From Dehalococcoidia bacterium (GTDB lineage: Bacteria > Chloroflexota > Dehalococcoidia > Lucifugimonadales > JAGWBF01), in the NCBI GenBank assembly GCA_021296025.1, contig JAGWBF010000048.1, forward strand, positions 1 to 11,278: a stretch of 11,278 nucleotides of DNA. The letters run 5' to 3'. Both the position numbers and the translations under genes were made by a program. Numbering within the stretch: the stretch's first letter is position 1; each line of letters begins with the position of its first letter. Below are positions 1 to 6,344 of this stretch, piece by piece. Under the pieces are notes generated by a model. The model was not told the DNA's origin and did no database searches. It saw nothing but the letters and a program-made list of their open reading frames with translations.

Positions 1-1
1 G

Positions 2-241
2 TCCCTCATAATGGTGCAGCTGTACGTGGACGACAAGGTCCGGGGCAGGGTTACATCCGTCTTCACCATGTTCGTCGGCCTGATGCCCATAGCTGGGCTG
101 ATGGCAGGGGCCGCTGCGAACGCGTTGGGGATAGAGATGGCGGTGATGCTAGCCGGCCTGTGGGTTTTCGGGGCATCAGTGGCTGTTTCAATAGGGTTCC
201 GGGTGCTCTACCAGCCCGTGGAAGCGTCTCAAAAGGGCTAG
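2..241 (+). CDS. C-terminal end of an MFS transporter (5' end outside window)
   Basis: The reading frame is open from the first complete codon at base 2 and stops at TAG 239-241, so only the last ~79 residues of a longer protein are present. The segment begins with a D-D-K-V-R-G-R-V loop, the charged motif that precedes a membrane helix in major facilitator superfamily transporters of the MFS_3/enterobactin-exporter type. Two hydrophobic stretches follow (roughly residues 20-43 and 46-68 of the visible part), fitting the last two helices, TM11 and TM12. A short hydrophilic tail (QPVEASQKG) ends the protein. The substrate cannot be told from this fragment. The family assignment rests on the loop motif and hydrophobicity only. 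The gene points toward the minus-strand PH-domain gene, so the two converge across a ~300-base gap. Confidence 0.7.
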   Translation, partial: SLIMVQLYVDDKVRGRVTSVFTMFVGLMPIAGLMAGAAANALGIEMAVMLAGLWVFGASVAVSIGFRVLYQPVEASQKG

Positions 242-545
242 GCTTGCCTTAAGGATTTTCCCAGGGGAGACCTTTGGACAATCTCCGCCTTCATCAAGCC
301 CAGCCCTCCGTTGTGCCACACCCCGCCTCCCTCAAGCCCTGACTTTTGTCGTACCGCACTCTCCTCTTCGTTCCCGGGAAAGTGGGAACCTACCTTGGCC
401 CACAGTCCGGTGGGGGGTGACGAGGGTGAGGGTCGGGTATCAGTGGGTTAGGCAAGGGTCTACCGCGGTAGCTGGACGAGGGGTAGGGTCGCCTGTAGCT
501 GACGGCTTGGGGGACCGCGTTCAGAGGGGGGCCGCAGTCGGAGGG
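242..545. other. Intergenic gap between convergent genes, no gene recognised
   Basis: This 304-base stretch separates the convergent MFS and PH-domain genes. I see no convincing coding sequence on either strand. It holds a 10-bp perfect palindrome TTCCCGGGAA (371-380), flanked by arms that could form a GTTCCC/GGGAAC hairpin (370-375 with 384-389), and a 12-bp perfect palindrome CTACCGCGGTAG (460-471). Neither is followed by a T-run on either strand, so a classical intrinsic terminator is not shown, although the convergent layout makes a termination role plausible. The plus strand from 403 to 440 is G-rich. Confidence 0.5.
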
Positions 546-1103
546 TTAGCTGTCCTTGCGGCCTTGGGCCTCAATCCTTGCGAGGATGTCCCTGATCTCG
601 GCCAGGATGCCCGGGGAGGTCCCGGTGGGGGTGGCGGAGGCCTCCGAGGTCTCCCCGCCTCCGACAACCTTCTGCCTTTGGCGCAGGATCAGGTCGCGGA
701 ATTCTGGCGCGTCGATGACGCCCACCAGGTCTCCCTCGCTGCCGGCGTACTGCCCTGACTGACCGGCGGTCTCCATGCGGATGCCACGTATGCCATAGTG
801 GCGCATCACCGGACCGTCGTGCAGCCGGACGTCGGTGATCCGGTTTAGGGGGATGGTGGATTCCTTCCGGAAGAAGACACCCTTCTGTATCTCGACGGCG
901 TTGGTGGTAAGGCGGGCGGAGATGCGATTCATGTATTCTGGGTAGTACCAGCGGGCGAAGAGGAGAAGGAAGGGGATGAAGGGGATGCCGACTACGGAGA
1001 CGACGAACGACAGGGAGAGGACAACGCGACCGTGGCTGGAATCCATCGGATCGAAGGAGGCTTCGTAGAGAGTTTGTCCCGTGACGTTGTTGTCGTTGCT
1101 CAC
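546..1103 (-). CDS. Small membrane protein with bacterial PH domain (YdbS/YdbT-like)
   Basis: A 185-residue protein. Residues ~25-50 are strongly hydrophobic and form one long membrane segment or a short hairpin, ending in FARWYYPEY. The following region (~52-140) has the bPH_2 (DUF304) pattern: an R-L-T-T-N-A-V-E-I-Q-K-G strand, then S-T-I-P-L-N-R-I-T-D-V, a Y-G-I-R-G-I-R-M-E-T strand, and a hydrophobic I-D-A-P-E-F-R-D-L-I-L helix. The C-terminal ~40 residues are a Gly/Ser/Thr/Pro-rich linker followed by a short amphipathic helix (ILAEIRDILARIEAQ). Bacterial PH-domain membrane proteins of this group have no settled biochemical role, so none is claimed. The start is GTG at 1103-1101, chosen because GGAGGT (1116-1111) sits 7 nt upstream. 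A likely promoter lies just beyond it, divergent from the tRNA/miaB block. Confidence 0.8.
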   Translation of the reverse strand: MSNDNNVTGQTLYEASFDPMDSSHGRVVLSLSFVVSVVGIPFIPFLLLFARWYYPEYMNRISARLTTNAVEIQKGVFFRKESTIPLNRITDVRLHDGPVMRHYGIRGIRMETAGQSGQYAGSEGDLVGVIDAPEFRDLILRQRQKVVGGGETSEASATPTGTSPGILAEIRDILARIEAQGRKDS

Positions 1104-1128
1104 CTAGACCACCTCCTGTCCAGGCCCG

Positions 1129-1158
1129 ATTATACTATTCCCCCATCCCTAGCCACAA
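1129..1158 (-). promoter_or_regulatory. Probable sigma-70-type promoter for the PH-domain gene
   Basis: On the minus strand a perfect TATAAT (1134-1129) is preceded, with 18 nt between, by TTGTGG (1158-1153), which matches the first three bases of the -35 consensus. Transcription would begin near 1122, some 20 nt upstream of the GTG start and its GGAGGT ribosome-binding site. The -10 is strong and the -35 weak. Confidence 0.5.
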
Positions 1159-1232
1159 TTGACTCCCTTGAGGCATGGACTGATGTCCATGGTTGTATCG
1201 AACTATTTTGTGATTTGTTTCACAGACTTCGG

Positions 1233-1262
1233 TTGATTAGCCAAAATCCTTTCTGCTATATT
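1233..1262 (+). promoter_or_regulatory. Probable promoter of tRNA-Ser and the downstream block
   Basis: TTGATT (1233-1238) and TATATT (1257-1262) are separated by 18 nt. The predicted start site, about 7 nt downstream, falls just before the first base of the tRNA at 1273. The sequence between the -10 and the tRNA is G/C-rich (GGCCGACACGG), like the discriminators of stable-RNA promoters under growth-rate control; that last point is inference. Confidence 0.5.
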
Positions 1263-1272
1263 GGCCGACACG

Positions 1273-1364
1273 GGAGGGATCGCATAGTGGCCTAGTGCGG
1301 GCGCCTGCTAAGCGCTTAGCCCGAGAAATTGGGCTCATGGGTTCGAATCCCATTCCCTCCGCCA
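1273..1364 (+). tRNA. tRNA-Ser (anticodon GCU)
   Basis: A complete class II tRNA can be folded by hand. The acceptor stem is GGAGGGA (1273-1279) with TCCCTCC (1354-1360). The D stem is GCA/TGC (1282-1284 with 1296-1298), with GG in the loop. The anticodon stem is GGCGC/GCGCT around loop CTGCTAA, with anticodon GCT at 1307-1309. The long variable arm (1317-1336) pairs AGCCC with GGGCT. The T arm is ATGGG/CCCAT with loop TTCGAAT. The discriminator G is at 1361 and CCA is encoded (1362-1364). The long variable arm and GCU anticodon identify tRNA-Ser reading AGC/AGU codons. miaB starts only 27 nt downstream, so the two may share a primary transcript processed at the tRNA 3' end. Confidence 0.95.
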
Positions 1365-1391
1365 GCTTTCGGCATCCCTTGTAAAGAACAC

Positions 1392-2666
1392 ATGAACAGC
1401 TATCATATTTGGACAATTGGCTGCCAGATGAACACAGCCGACTCCGAACGCCTGGCTGGTGCCCTGGAGCAGCTGGGCCTTGAGGCCGCTTCCAGCCCCA
1501 GGGATGCCGATGTGGTCGTTCTCAACTCCTGCGTGGTGCGCCAGGGGGCGGAAGACAAGGTGGTGGGGAACCTGGGCTCCATGAAGTCCATCAAGCAGCG
1601 CAGGCCCGGCAGCATCCTGGCGCTTATGGGATGCATGGTAGGACCAAAGCCCGACGATCTGAAAGCCCGCTTCCCCTACGTGGACACCTTCATGCAGCCC
1701 CAGAGGTTCGGACCCCTCCTGGAGATGGTGGGAGACCGCCTGGGCTTGGACTGGGAGGGCTGCGTGGGGCCCCTGCTACCCCCTCAGCCGTCGGTCCGCA
1801 GCTACGTGCCCATCATCCACGGGTGCGACCTGATGTGCACCTTCTGCATCATCCCCTACCGCCGGGGCCGTCAGGACAGCAGGCCGGTAGCCGAGGTGGT
1901 GGATGAGGTGCGCGCCCTGGTCCAGCGCGGCGTGAAGGAGGTCACCCTGCTGGGTCAGACGGTGGATGCCTACGGGTACGACCTGGCCGGTCAACCCAGC
2001 TTGGCGGAACTGCTGAATGCCCTTAATTCCATCGACGGCCTGCTTAGAATTAGGTTCCTTACGTCCCATCCCAGCTTCATGTCCCGGGACATCATTGAGG
2101 CTGTCGCCAGCCTGGACAAGGTGTGCGAGCACATCAACCTGCCTGTTCAGGCGGGAGACGACCAGGTGCTGGAGAGGATGCGCCGGCGCTACACAGCGGC
2201 CGAGTACCGCCAGCTGGTCGCCGACATTAGAGACGCCATCCCCGATGCATCCATCAGCACAGACATCATCGTTGGCTTTCCCGGCGAGACCCGGGAGCAG
2301 TACGACTCGACGGTCCGGATGGTCAAGGACCTGGAGTTCAGCAAGGTGCATGCTGCCGCCTACTCACCCAGGCCCGGTACCATCGCTCATCGGAGCATGC
2401 CTGACGATGTATCTGCCGAAGACAAAGACTACCGCCTCAGGAAGCTGGACCTGCTCCAGGAAGAGATCCTCACCAAGTCCAATGCGGCATTCCTTGGGCA
2501 GCAGCTAGAGGTGCTGGTGGACAGCCACCACAAGGGCAAGTGGCAGGGTCGCACTCGCTCGGACAAGCTGGTGTTCATCGAAGACGAGGGGGACCTGCTG
2601 GGCCATATGCTGGATGTCCGCATCACACGAACAAGCCCGTGGTCGCTGCAAGGGGCAGTGGTCTGA
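1392..2666 (+). CDS. miaB: tRNA-2-methylthio-N6-dimethylallyladenosine synthase MiaB
   Basis: MiaB is a radical-SAM methylthiotransferase that turns i6A37 into ms2i6A37 in tRNAs reading UNN codons. The 424-residue product has the three family domains in order. The N-terminal UPF0004 domain carries cluster cysteines 11 (G-C-Q-M-N), 47 (N-S-C-V-V-R) and 81 (G-C-M). The radical-SAM domain has CxxxCxxC at Cys145/149/152 within HGCDLMCTFCIIPYRRG, followed by an L-L-G-Q segment. A C-terminal TRAM domain covers about residues 360-424. The G-C-Q-M-N and I-P-Y-R-R-G signatures favour MiaB over RimO or MtaB. The usual LLGQNV reads LLGQTV here. The start is ATG 1392; an in-frame ATG at 1329 lies inside the tRNA and is rejected. 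The Shine-Dalgarno is poor (TAAAGAA). The stop TGA overlaps an ATG, forming TGATG. Confidence 0.93.
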   Translation: MNSYHIWTIGCQMNTADSERLAGALEQLGLEAASSPRDADVVVLNSCVVRQGAEDKVVGNLGSMKSIKQRRPGSILALMGCMVGPKPDDLKARFPYVDTFMQPQRFGPLLEMVGDRLGLDWEGCVGPLLPPQPSVRSYVPIIHGCDLMCTFCIIPYRRGRQDSRPVAEVVDEVRALVQRGVKEVTLLGQTVDAYGYDLAGQPSLAELLNALNSIDGLLRIRFLTSHPSFMSRDIIEAVASLDKVCEHINLPVQAGDDQVLERMRRRYTAAEYRQLVADIRDAIPDASISTDIIVGFPGETREQYDSTVRMVKDLEFSKVHAAAYSPRPGTIAHRSMPDDVSAEDKDYRLRKLDLLQEEILTKSNAAFLGQQLEVLVDSHHKGKWQGRTRSDKLVFIEDEGDLLGHMLDVRITRTSPWSLQGAVV

Positions 2667-2704
2667 TGGCCGGGACCAATCACAGGGGGAAGCTAGAAGA
2701 GTGA
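2666..2704 (+). other. Possible 12-codon coupling ORF between miaB and nadA
   Basis: An ATG at 2666-2668 overlaps the miaB stop (TGATG) and opens a 12-codon frame encoding MAGTNHRGKLEE. Its TGA at 2702-2704 overlaps the GTG start of nadA (2701-2703). A ribosome ending miaB could therefore reinitiate here and be delivered onto the nadA start. Only the geometry is seen; translation is inference, and an arrangement of this kind can arise by chance. Confidence 0.25.
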
Positions 2705-3927
2705 GCACTACCGTTAGACAGCCGTCCAGAAAACATTCCGTTCCCCTGAGCGAGGTGGAACAGACCGCTTTCTGCCGCAGCGAGGATGACCTGAGGCCCC
2801 AACCCCTGCTGGATGAGCTGAAGGTCAACGTCCGGTGGCAGCAAATACCCCCCGAGTACCAGGCCCTGGACCCGGAGACTCTTGACCGCCGCATCACAGA
2901 TGTCAAGAGAGAACTGGGTCAAAAGGTCACCATACTGGGGCACCACTACCAGCGGGAAGAGATTATCAAGCACGTGGACTTCCGGGGAGACTCCTTCAAG
3001 CTGTCCCAGAACGCCGCTTCCCGGCCCGAGGCCGACTTCATCGTCTTCTGCGGGGTGCACTTCATGGCTGAAACGGCAGCCTTATTGTGCGCCCCCCATC
3101 AGCAGGTGGTCCTGCCCAACATGGCTGCCGGATGTTCCATGTCTGATATGGCGCCCATGGATGATGTCCTGGATGCGTGGGACGACCTGGCCGAGGTGCT
3201 GGATGGCTATGGCACCATCCTGCCAGTGGCATACATGAACACGGCAGCGGGACTCAAGGGCCTGTGCGGTCGCCAGGGGGGGATAGTTTGCACCTCCTCC
3301 AATGCCCAGGCAGCCCTGCAGTGGAGCTATGACCGGGCCGACCGGGTGTTCTTCCTGCCAGACCAGCACCTGGGGCGCAACACAGCGTTGACCCTGGGAG
3401 TGGACCGCCAGGATATGGTCGTGTGGGACCCCTTCAAGCCCCTTGGAGGCCATACTGCCGAAGCACTGCGCCGGGCCAAGCTGGTGCTGTGGCAGGGCCA
3501 CTGCTCCGTGCATACCCGCTTTACCACCCGACAGATAGAGGCAGCGCGGAGCCGTTTCCCAAACATCAACATCCTGGTCCACCCAGAGTGCACGTCGGAG
3601 GTTGTGCAGACAGCGGACCTGAACGGCTCGACGGAGCTTATCTGCAAGGTCATCAACGAAGCCCCGGCGGGAAGCATCTGGGGAGTGGGCACCGAGATCA
3701 ACCTGGTCAACCGGTTGGCCCAAGCCAACCCCGACAAGACGATTTTCTGCCTCGACCCGGTGGTGTGCCCCTGCTCCACCATGTACCGCATCCACCCAGC
3801 CTACCTTCTGTGGGTGCTGGAGGAGTTGCTGGAGGGACGGGTTGCGAACCGTATCACGGTGGATGAAGACACCCGCCACCACTCCCGCATCGCCCTGGAA
3901 AACATGCTCCGGCTGCCTAGCCCCTAA
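2701..3927 (+). CDS. nadA: Quinolinate synthase NadA
   Basis: NadA condenses iminoaspartate with dihydroxyacetone phosphate to give quinolinate in de novo NAD synthesis, using a [4Fe-4S] cluster. The 408-residue product has the family landmarks: GHHYQ (80-84), FCGVHFMAETA (~116-126), MAAGCSMSDMA with Cys145, a Y-M-N-T region, F-L-P-D-Q-H-L-G-R-N-T, HPEC with Cys297, and VVCPCSTM with Cys356/358. Cys145, Cys297 and one of the last pair are the expected cluster ligands. The F-C-G-V-H-F-M and D-Q-H-L-G-R-N segments match the longer Bacillus-like type. The start is GTG 2701, chosen for AGGGGGA (2684-2690) 10 nt upstream. This leaves ~35 residues before the conserved domain, so a later start such as GTG 2755 is possible. 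nadC follows after 39 nt; nadB is not in the window. Confidence 0.95.
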   Translation: MSTTVRQPSRKHSVPLSEVEQTAFCRSEDDLRPQPLLDELKVNVRWQQIPPEYQALDPETLDRRITDVKRELGQKVTILGHHYQREEIIKHVDFRGDSFKLSQNAASRPEADFIVFCGVHFMAETAALLCAPHQQVVLPNMAAGCSMSDMAPMDDVLDAWDDLAEVLDGYGTILPVAYMNTAAGLKGLCGRQGGIVCTSSNAQAALQWSYDRADRVFFLPDQHLGRNTALTLGVDRQDMVVWDPFKPLGGHTAEALRRAKLVLWQGHCSVHTRFTTRQIEAARSRFPNINILVHPECTSEVVQTADLNGSTELICKVINEAPAGSIWGVGTEINLVNRLAQANPDKTIFCLDPVVCPCSTMYRIHPAYLLWVLEELLEGRVANRITVDEDTRHHSRIALENMLRLPSP

Positions 3928-3966
3928 GGGCAAAGGCAACCGGTCAATACGTCCAGCGAGGAACGA

Positions 3967-4824
3967 GTGCTTCAGCATATCCCTGAAGTCCAGGCCCTGA
4001 TCGACAGCGCCCTGTCCGAGGACCAAGCCTTCAACGATCCCACGACCCGCGATATCGTCCCGCAGGACCTGCGCGGGATGGGTGTGCTGAAGGCCAAGGC
4101 TGCAGGGGTGTTGGCAGGAGTGGATGTGTCCCTGGCAGTATTCCAGAGGATGGACCCGGACCTTCAAACCGAAGCCCTGTCGCCCGACGGAAGCAGGCTG
4201 GAGCTAGGGGATATCGTAGCCCGGGTGTCCGGCAGGGCGTGCAGCATACTTCAGGCTGAGCGCACCGCCCTGAACCTGCTCCAGCGAATGAGCGGTATCG
4301 CAACTGCCACAGCCCGCTACGTGGAAGCTGTGGAGGGACTGGGGCCGCGCATCATCGACACCCGCAAGACTGCCCCTGGCATGCGGTACCTGGACAAGTA
4401 CGCTGTTCGTGCGGGCGGAGGATTCAATCACCGGCAGAACCTGGCCGACGGCATTCTGATCAAGGATAACCACATCCGCGCCCTCCGCTCCTTGGGCATC
4501 TCCCTGAAGGAGACGGTGGAGATGGCCATCGGGCTGGCATCCCACACCATCAAGGTGGAGGTGGAGGTTACCAATCTGGAAGAGCTTGAGGATGCCCTGG
4601 CTGGCGGGGCCCACATCATAATGCTGGACAACATGACCCCCGAGGAGATGCGCCGCTGTGTCCAGATCGTAGATGGGCGGGCCGTCATCGAAGCATCTGG
4701 GGGCATAAACATGGACAGCGTGCGGGCGGTGGCCGAGACGGGGGTGGACCTGATCTCGGTAGGAGGCCTGACCCACTCACCCGACGCCCTGGACATCAGC
4801 CTGGACCTGGTGTTTGAGCAGTAA
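3967..4824 (+). CDS. nadC: Nicotinate-nucleotide pyrophosphorylase (quinolinate phosphoribosyltransferase) NadC
   Basis: NadC converts quinolinate and PRPP to nicotinate mononucleotide, CO2 and pyrophosphate, the step right after NadA. The product is 285 residues, normal for the family. The N-terminal alpha/beta domain (~1-110) leads to the E-R-T-A-L-N-L-L-Q-R-M-S-G-I-A-T-A segment. The barrel then shows DTRKTAPGMR (131-140) with K134, AVRAGGGFNHR (146-156), LIKDNHI (164-170), KVEVEV (196-201) with the acidic pair E198/E200, and MLDNM. Near the end, E-A-S-G-G-I-N and S-V-G-G-L-T-H form the phosphate-binding loops. The start is GTG 3967, preceded by GAGG (3958-3961) with 5 nt spacing. It sits in the same transcript direction as nadA, 39 nt downstream, and the pair makes biochemical sense. 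Confidence 0.96.
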   Translation: MLQHIPEVQALIDSALSEDQAFNDPTTRDIVPQDLRGMGVLKAKAAGVLAGVDVSLAVFQRMDPDLQTEALSPDGSRLELGDIVARVSGRACSILQAERTALNLLQRMSGIATATARYVEAVEGLGPRIIDTRKTAPGMRYLDKYAVRAGGGFNHRQNLADGILIKDNHIRALRSLGISLKETVEMAIGLASHTIKVEVEVTNLEELEDALAGGAHIIMLDNMTPEEMRRCVQIVDGRAVIEASGGINMDSVRAVAETGVDLISVGGLTHSPDALDISLDLVFEQ

Positions 4825-4837
4825 CCGGCGTAGCCGG
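4825..4837 (+). repeat. Small inverted repeat after nadC
   Basis: CCGGC (4825-4829) and GCCGG (4833-4837) pair around a GTA loop, starting on the base after the nadC stop. No T-run follows, so this is not a convincing terminator; it could stabilise the nadC 3' end. It fills a third of the 37-nt gap before the DinB-type gene. Confidence 0.3.
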
Positions 4838-4861
4838 CAATCTTGACCGAAGAGGTGGAAC

Positions 4862-5392
4862 TTGGCAGCACCCCAAAGAACGTTGAGTGTACTGGAACGG
4901 AACTGGAACATGGTGGACAACGCCATCAAGGACCTGGAGGACTCCAACCTCGGTACCATCCCCGCCGAAGGGTGCAACTCGGTCGCCTGGCTGATGTGGC
5001 ACATGTACCGGGTGCTGGATACTTTCATCAACACCCGCTTCCAGTCCAAGCCTCAGGTATGGATCGACGGAGGCTGGCACAGCAAATTCGGCATGACCGA
5101 CGACCCGGAGAACCGGGGCGTGGGTTGGACCGCCGAGCAGGTGTCCGAGTGGAACGTTCCGTCCAAGGATGACCTGGTAGCCTATTCGGAAGCGGTGCGG
5201 GCCTGCGCCGGGGAATATCTGGCATCCCTGGGAGATGCGGATCTGGATGTGGTGAAGGTGATTCCCCCCGTGGCCGAACCCCGATCTGTGGGAGATGCCA
5301 TGGAGGTCATGATCTTCGACAACATTGCCCACGGCGGGCAGATCGCATATCTCAGGGGCTATTTTCAGGGTCGGGGTTGGATGTCTGCTTAG
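4862..5392 (+). CDS. DinB/YfiT superfamily protein
   Basis: A 176-residue protein with the layout of the DinB four-helix-bundle superfamily, which usually binds one metal ion through three histidines and includes thiol-dependent transferases. The first helix (residues ~7-27) is followed by NSVAWLMWHMYRVLD with His47. The C-terminal helix carries FDNIAHGGQIAYLRG with His157, the family's H-x-G-Q-I signature. Where many members have HxxxH in this last helix, this one has Asp153-x3-His157, so its metal site would differ or be absent. The substrate is unknown. The start is TTG 4862, because an in-frame TGA at 4844 closes the frame upstream and GAGGTGG (4852-4858) sits just before it. ATG 4910 is an alternative but would cut the first helix. 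Its 3' end overlaps dtd on the other strand. Confidence 0.75.
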   Translation: MAAPQRTLSVLERNWNMVDNAIKDLEDSNLGTIPAEGCNSVAWLMWHMYRVLDTFINTRFQSKPQVWIDGGWHSKFGMTDDPENRGVGWTAEQVSEWNVPSKDDLVAYSEAVRACAGEYLASLGDADLDVVKVIPPVAEPRSVGDAMEVMIFDNIAHGGQIAYLRGYFQGRGWMSA

Positions 5393-5852
5393 TTCGACGA
5401 GGGCGGGAGCGCTCGGCGCTGTCCAGCATCAGGGTTACCGGCCCATCGTTTAGCATCTCTACCTGCATATACTCCCCGAAGCGCCCGGTCTTTACGGGCA
5501 GCCCCGAGGTTCGGAGTGTATCCACAAACTGGTCGTAGAGGCGTTCAGCGTCCGCGGGAACGGCTGCTTCGGTGAAATCGGGCCGTCTGCCCTTGCGAGC
5601 GTTGCCATAGAGGGTGAACTGGCTAATAACGAGAAACTCTGCCCCAGTATCAAGGGCAGAGCGGTCAAACCTGTCGGAGTCCCCGGAGAATATCCTCAGG
5701 TTCAGGAGCTTATCGGAGAGGTAACGGATATCTTCCTGTGAGTCTTCTCTGGCTACTCCGACCAACACCAGGAGCCCTTTGCCGATCCTGCCAACCTCCA
5801 GCCCTTGCACGCTCACCGAAGCATGTGCTACCCGCTGGAGGAGGATTCTCAA
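5352..5852 (-). CDS. dtd: D-aminoacyl-tRNA deacylase Dtd
   Basis: Dtd hydrolyses D-amino acids (and mischarged glycine) from tRNA, a proofreading step that keeps D-residues out of protein. The protein opens with the typical MRILLQRVAHASV strand and has both active-site signatures: SQFTLYG (77-83) with Thr80, and the Gly-Pro motif NDGPVT (135-140) that supplies the chiral filter. G-R-R-P-D-F-T (88-94) is also conserved. The length is 166 residues against ~145-150 in most Dtd proteins. The excess is a basic/polar C-terminal tail of about 20 residues, the last part of which is encoded in the 41-bp overlap with the convergent DinB-type gene. The start is TTG 5852-5850, overlapping the TGA of the upstream zinc-ribbon gene as TTGA, with AAGGGGA upstream. 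Co-transcription and translational coupling are likely. Confidence 0.94.
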   Translation of the reverse strand: MRILLQRVAHASVSVQGLEVGRIGKGLLVLVGVAREDSQEDIRYLSDKLLNLRIFSGDSDRFDRSALDTGAEFLVISQFTLYGNARKGRRPDFTEAAVPADAERLYDQFVDTLRTSGLPVKTGRFGEYMQVEMLNDGPVTLMLDSAERSRPRRTKQTSNPDPENSP

Positions 5853-6178
5853 ATAGCGGTCCCCTTCTTGGCGGCTTCAGCCGTCTCCATCAGCTTCTCG
5901 GCCTTTTGCTTGTCGTCCGTCTTGGCCTTCTCGGCGTCGGCCTGGGCTTTCCCTGCCGAGTCGCCCTCGTCCACTTCCTTGGAGGCGGGACTGTAGCCGG
6001 TGCCCTTGTAGTCGGTGGTGTAGAAGCCGGAGCCTTTGTAGATGATGGGGACTGCGTGGAACTTACGCTTGGAGTAGCCGGAGCAGTTAGGGCAGGTACC
6101 TTCTGGAGCCGAGTCGAAGCTCTGCTTTAGCTCAAAGGTGTGCCCGCACTCCGTGCATTCGTAATCGTACCGCGGCAA
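5849..6178 (-). CDS. FmdB-family zinc-ribbon protein
   Basis: A 109-residue protein of the FmdB/CxxC_CXXC_SSSS regulatory family. It begins MPRYDYECTECGHTFE, with Cys8/Cys11, then Cys29/Cys32 in GTCPNC, giving a four-cysteine zinc ribbon. The family G-S-G-F-Y-T-T-D-Y segment follows at ~50-58. The remaining ~45 residues are a charged Lys/Glu/Ala-rich helix with no fixed fold evident, a common tail in this family. Members were first linked to regulation of amidase/formamidase genes, but the function of most is not known, and nothing here narrows it. The start is TTG 6178-6176, supported by a perfect AGGAGG (6190-6185) with 6 nt spacing. It is the first gene of a two-gene unit with dtd. Confidence 0.85.
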   Translation of the reverse strand: MPRYDYECTECGHTFELKQSFDSAPEGTCPNCSGYSKRKFHAVPIIYKGSGFYTTDYKGTGYSPASKEVDEGDSAGKAQADAEKAKTDDKQKAEKLMETAEAAKKGTAI

Positions 6179-6245
6179 ATCGATCCTCCTAGGCCCATGG
6201 AAGCATGGTTGGCAGCCTTATAAGCAAGCTGCTAATTTAGCCACC

Positions 6246-6275
6246 AATTTACCATTCCGCTTCCATACGTGTCAA
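6246..6275 (-). promoter_or_regulatory. Probable sigma-70-type promoter of the zinc-ribbon/dtd unit
   Basis: A perfect TTGACA on the minus strand (6275-6270) is followed after 18 nt by TAAATT (6251-6246), a 4/6 match to the -10 consensus. Transcription would start near 6239, giving a leader of about 60 nt before the TTG at 6178. The leader contains a weak GCAGC/GCTGC inverted repeat (6212-6216 with 6227-6231) around TTATAAG. The 166-base gap between the peptidase stop and the zinc-ribbon start otherwise shows nothing. Confidence 0.55.
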
Positions 6276-6344
6276 CGTGGACGATGGACGCTCCCGCAGC
6301 AAAGAGACAACGCTGCCCCTTCCCCTGTATGCCAAGAGAATGGC

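Noticed and set aside
417..758. A Gly-rich 113-codon plus-strand frame
   Set aside because: It is mostly antisense to the PH-domain gene, low-complexity and without a ribosome-binding site.
1342..1364. The tRNA-Ser 3' end as an integration (att) site
   Set aside because: I found no second copy of this segment in the window and no integrase gene.
1329..1391. An upstream in-frame ATG that would lengthen miaB by 21 residues
   Set aside because: It lies within the tRNA-Ser variable arm, and the added residues are not part of the MiaB domain.
3082..4167. A 361-codon open frame on the minus strand
   Set aside because: It is antisense to nadA and the start of nadC, which show complete family motifs; its product has no recognisable domain.
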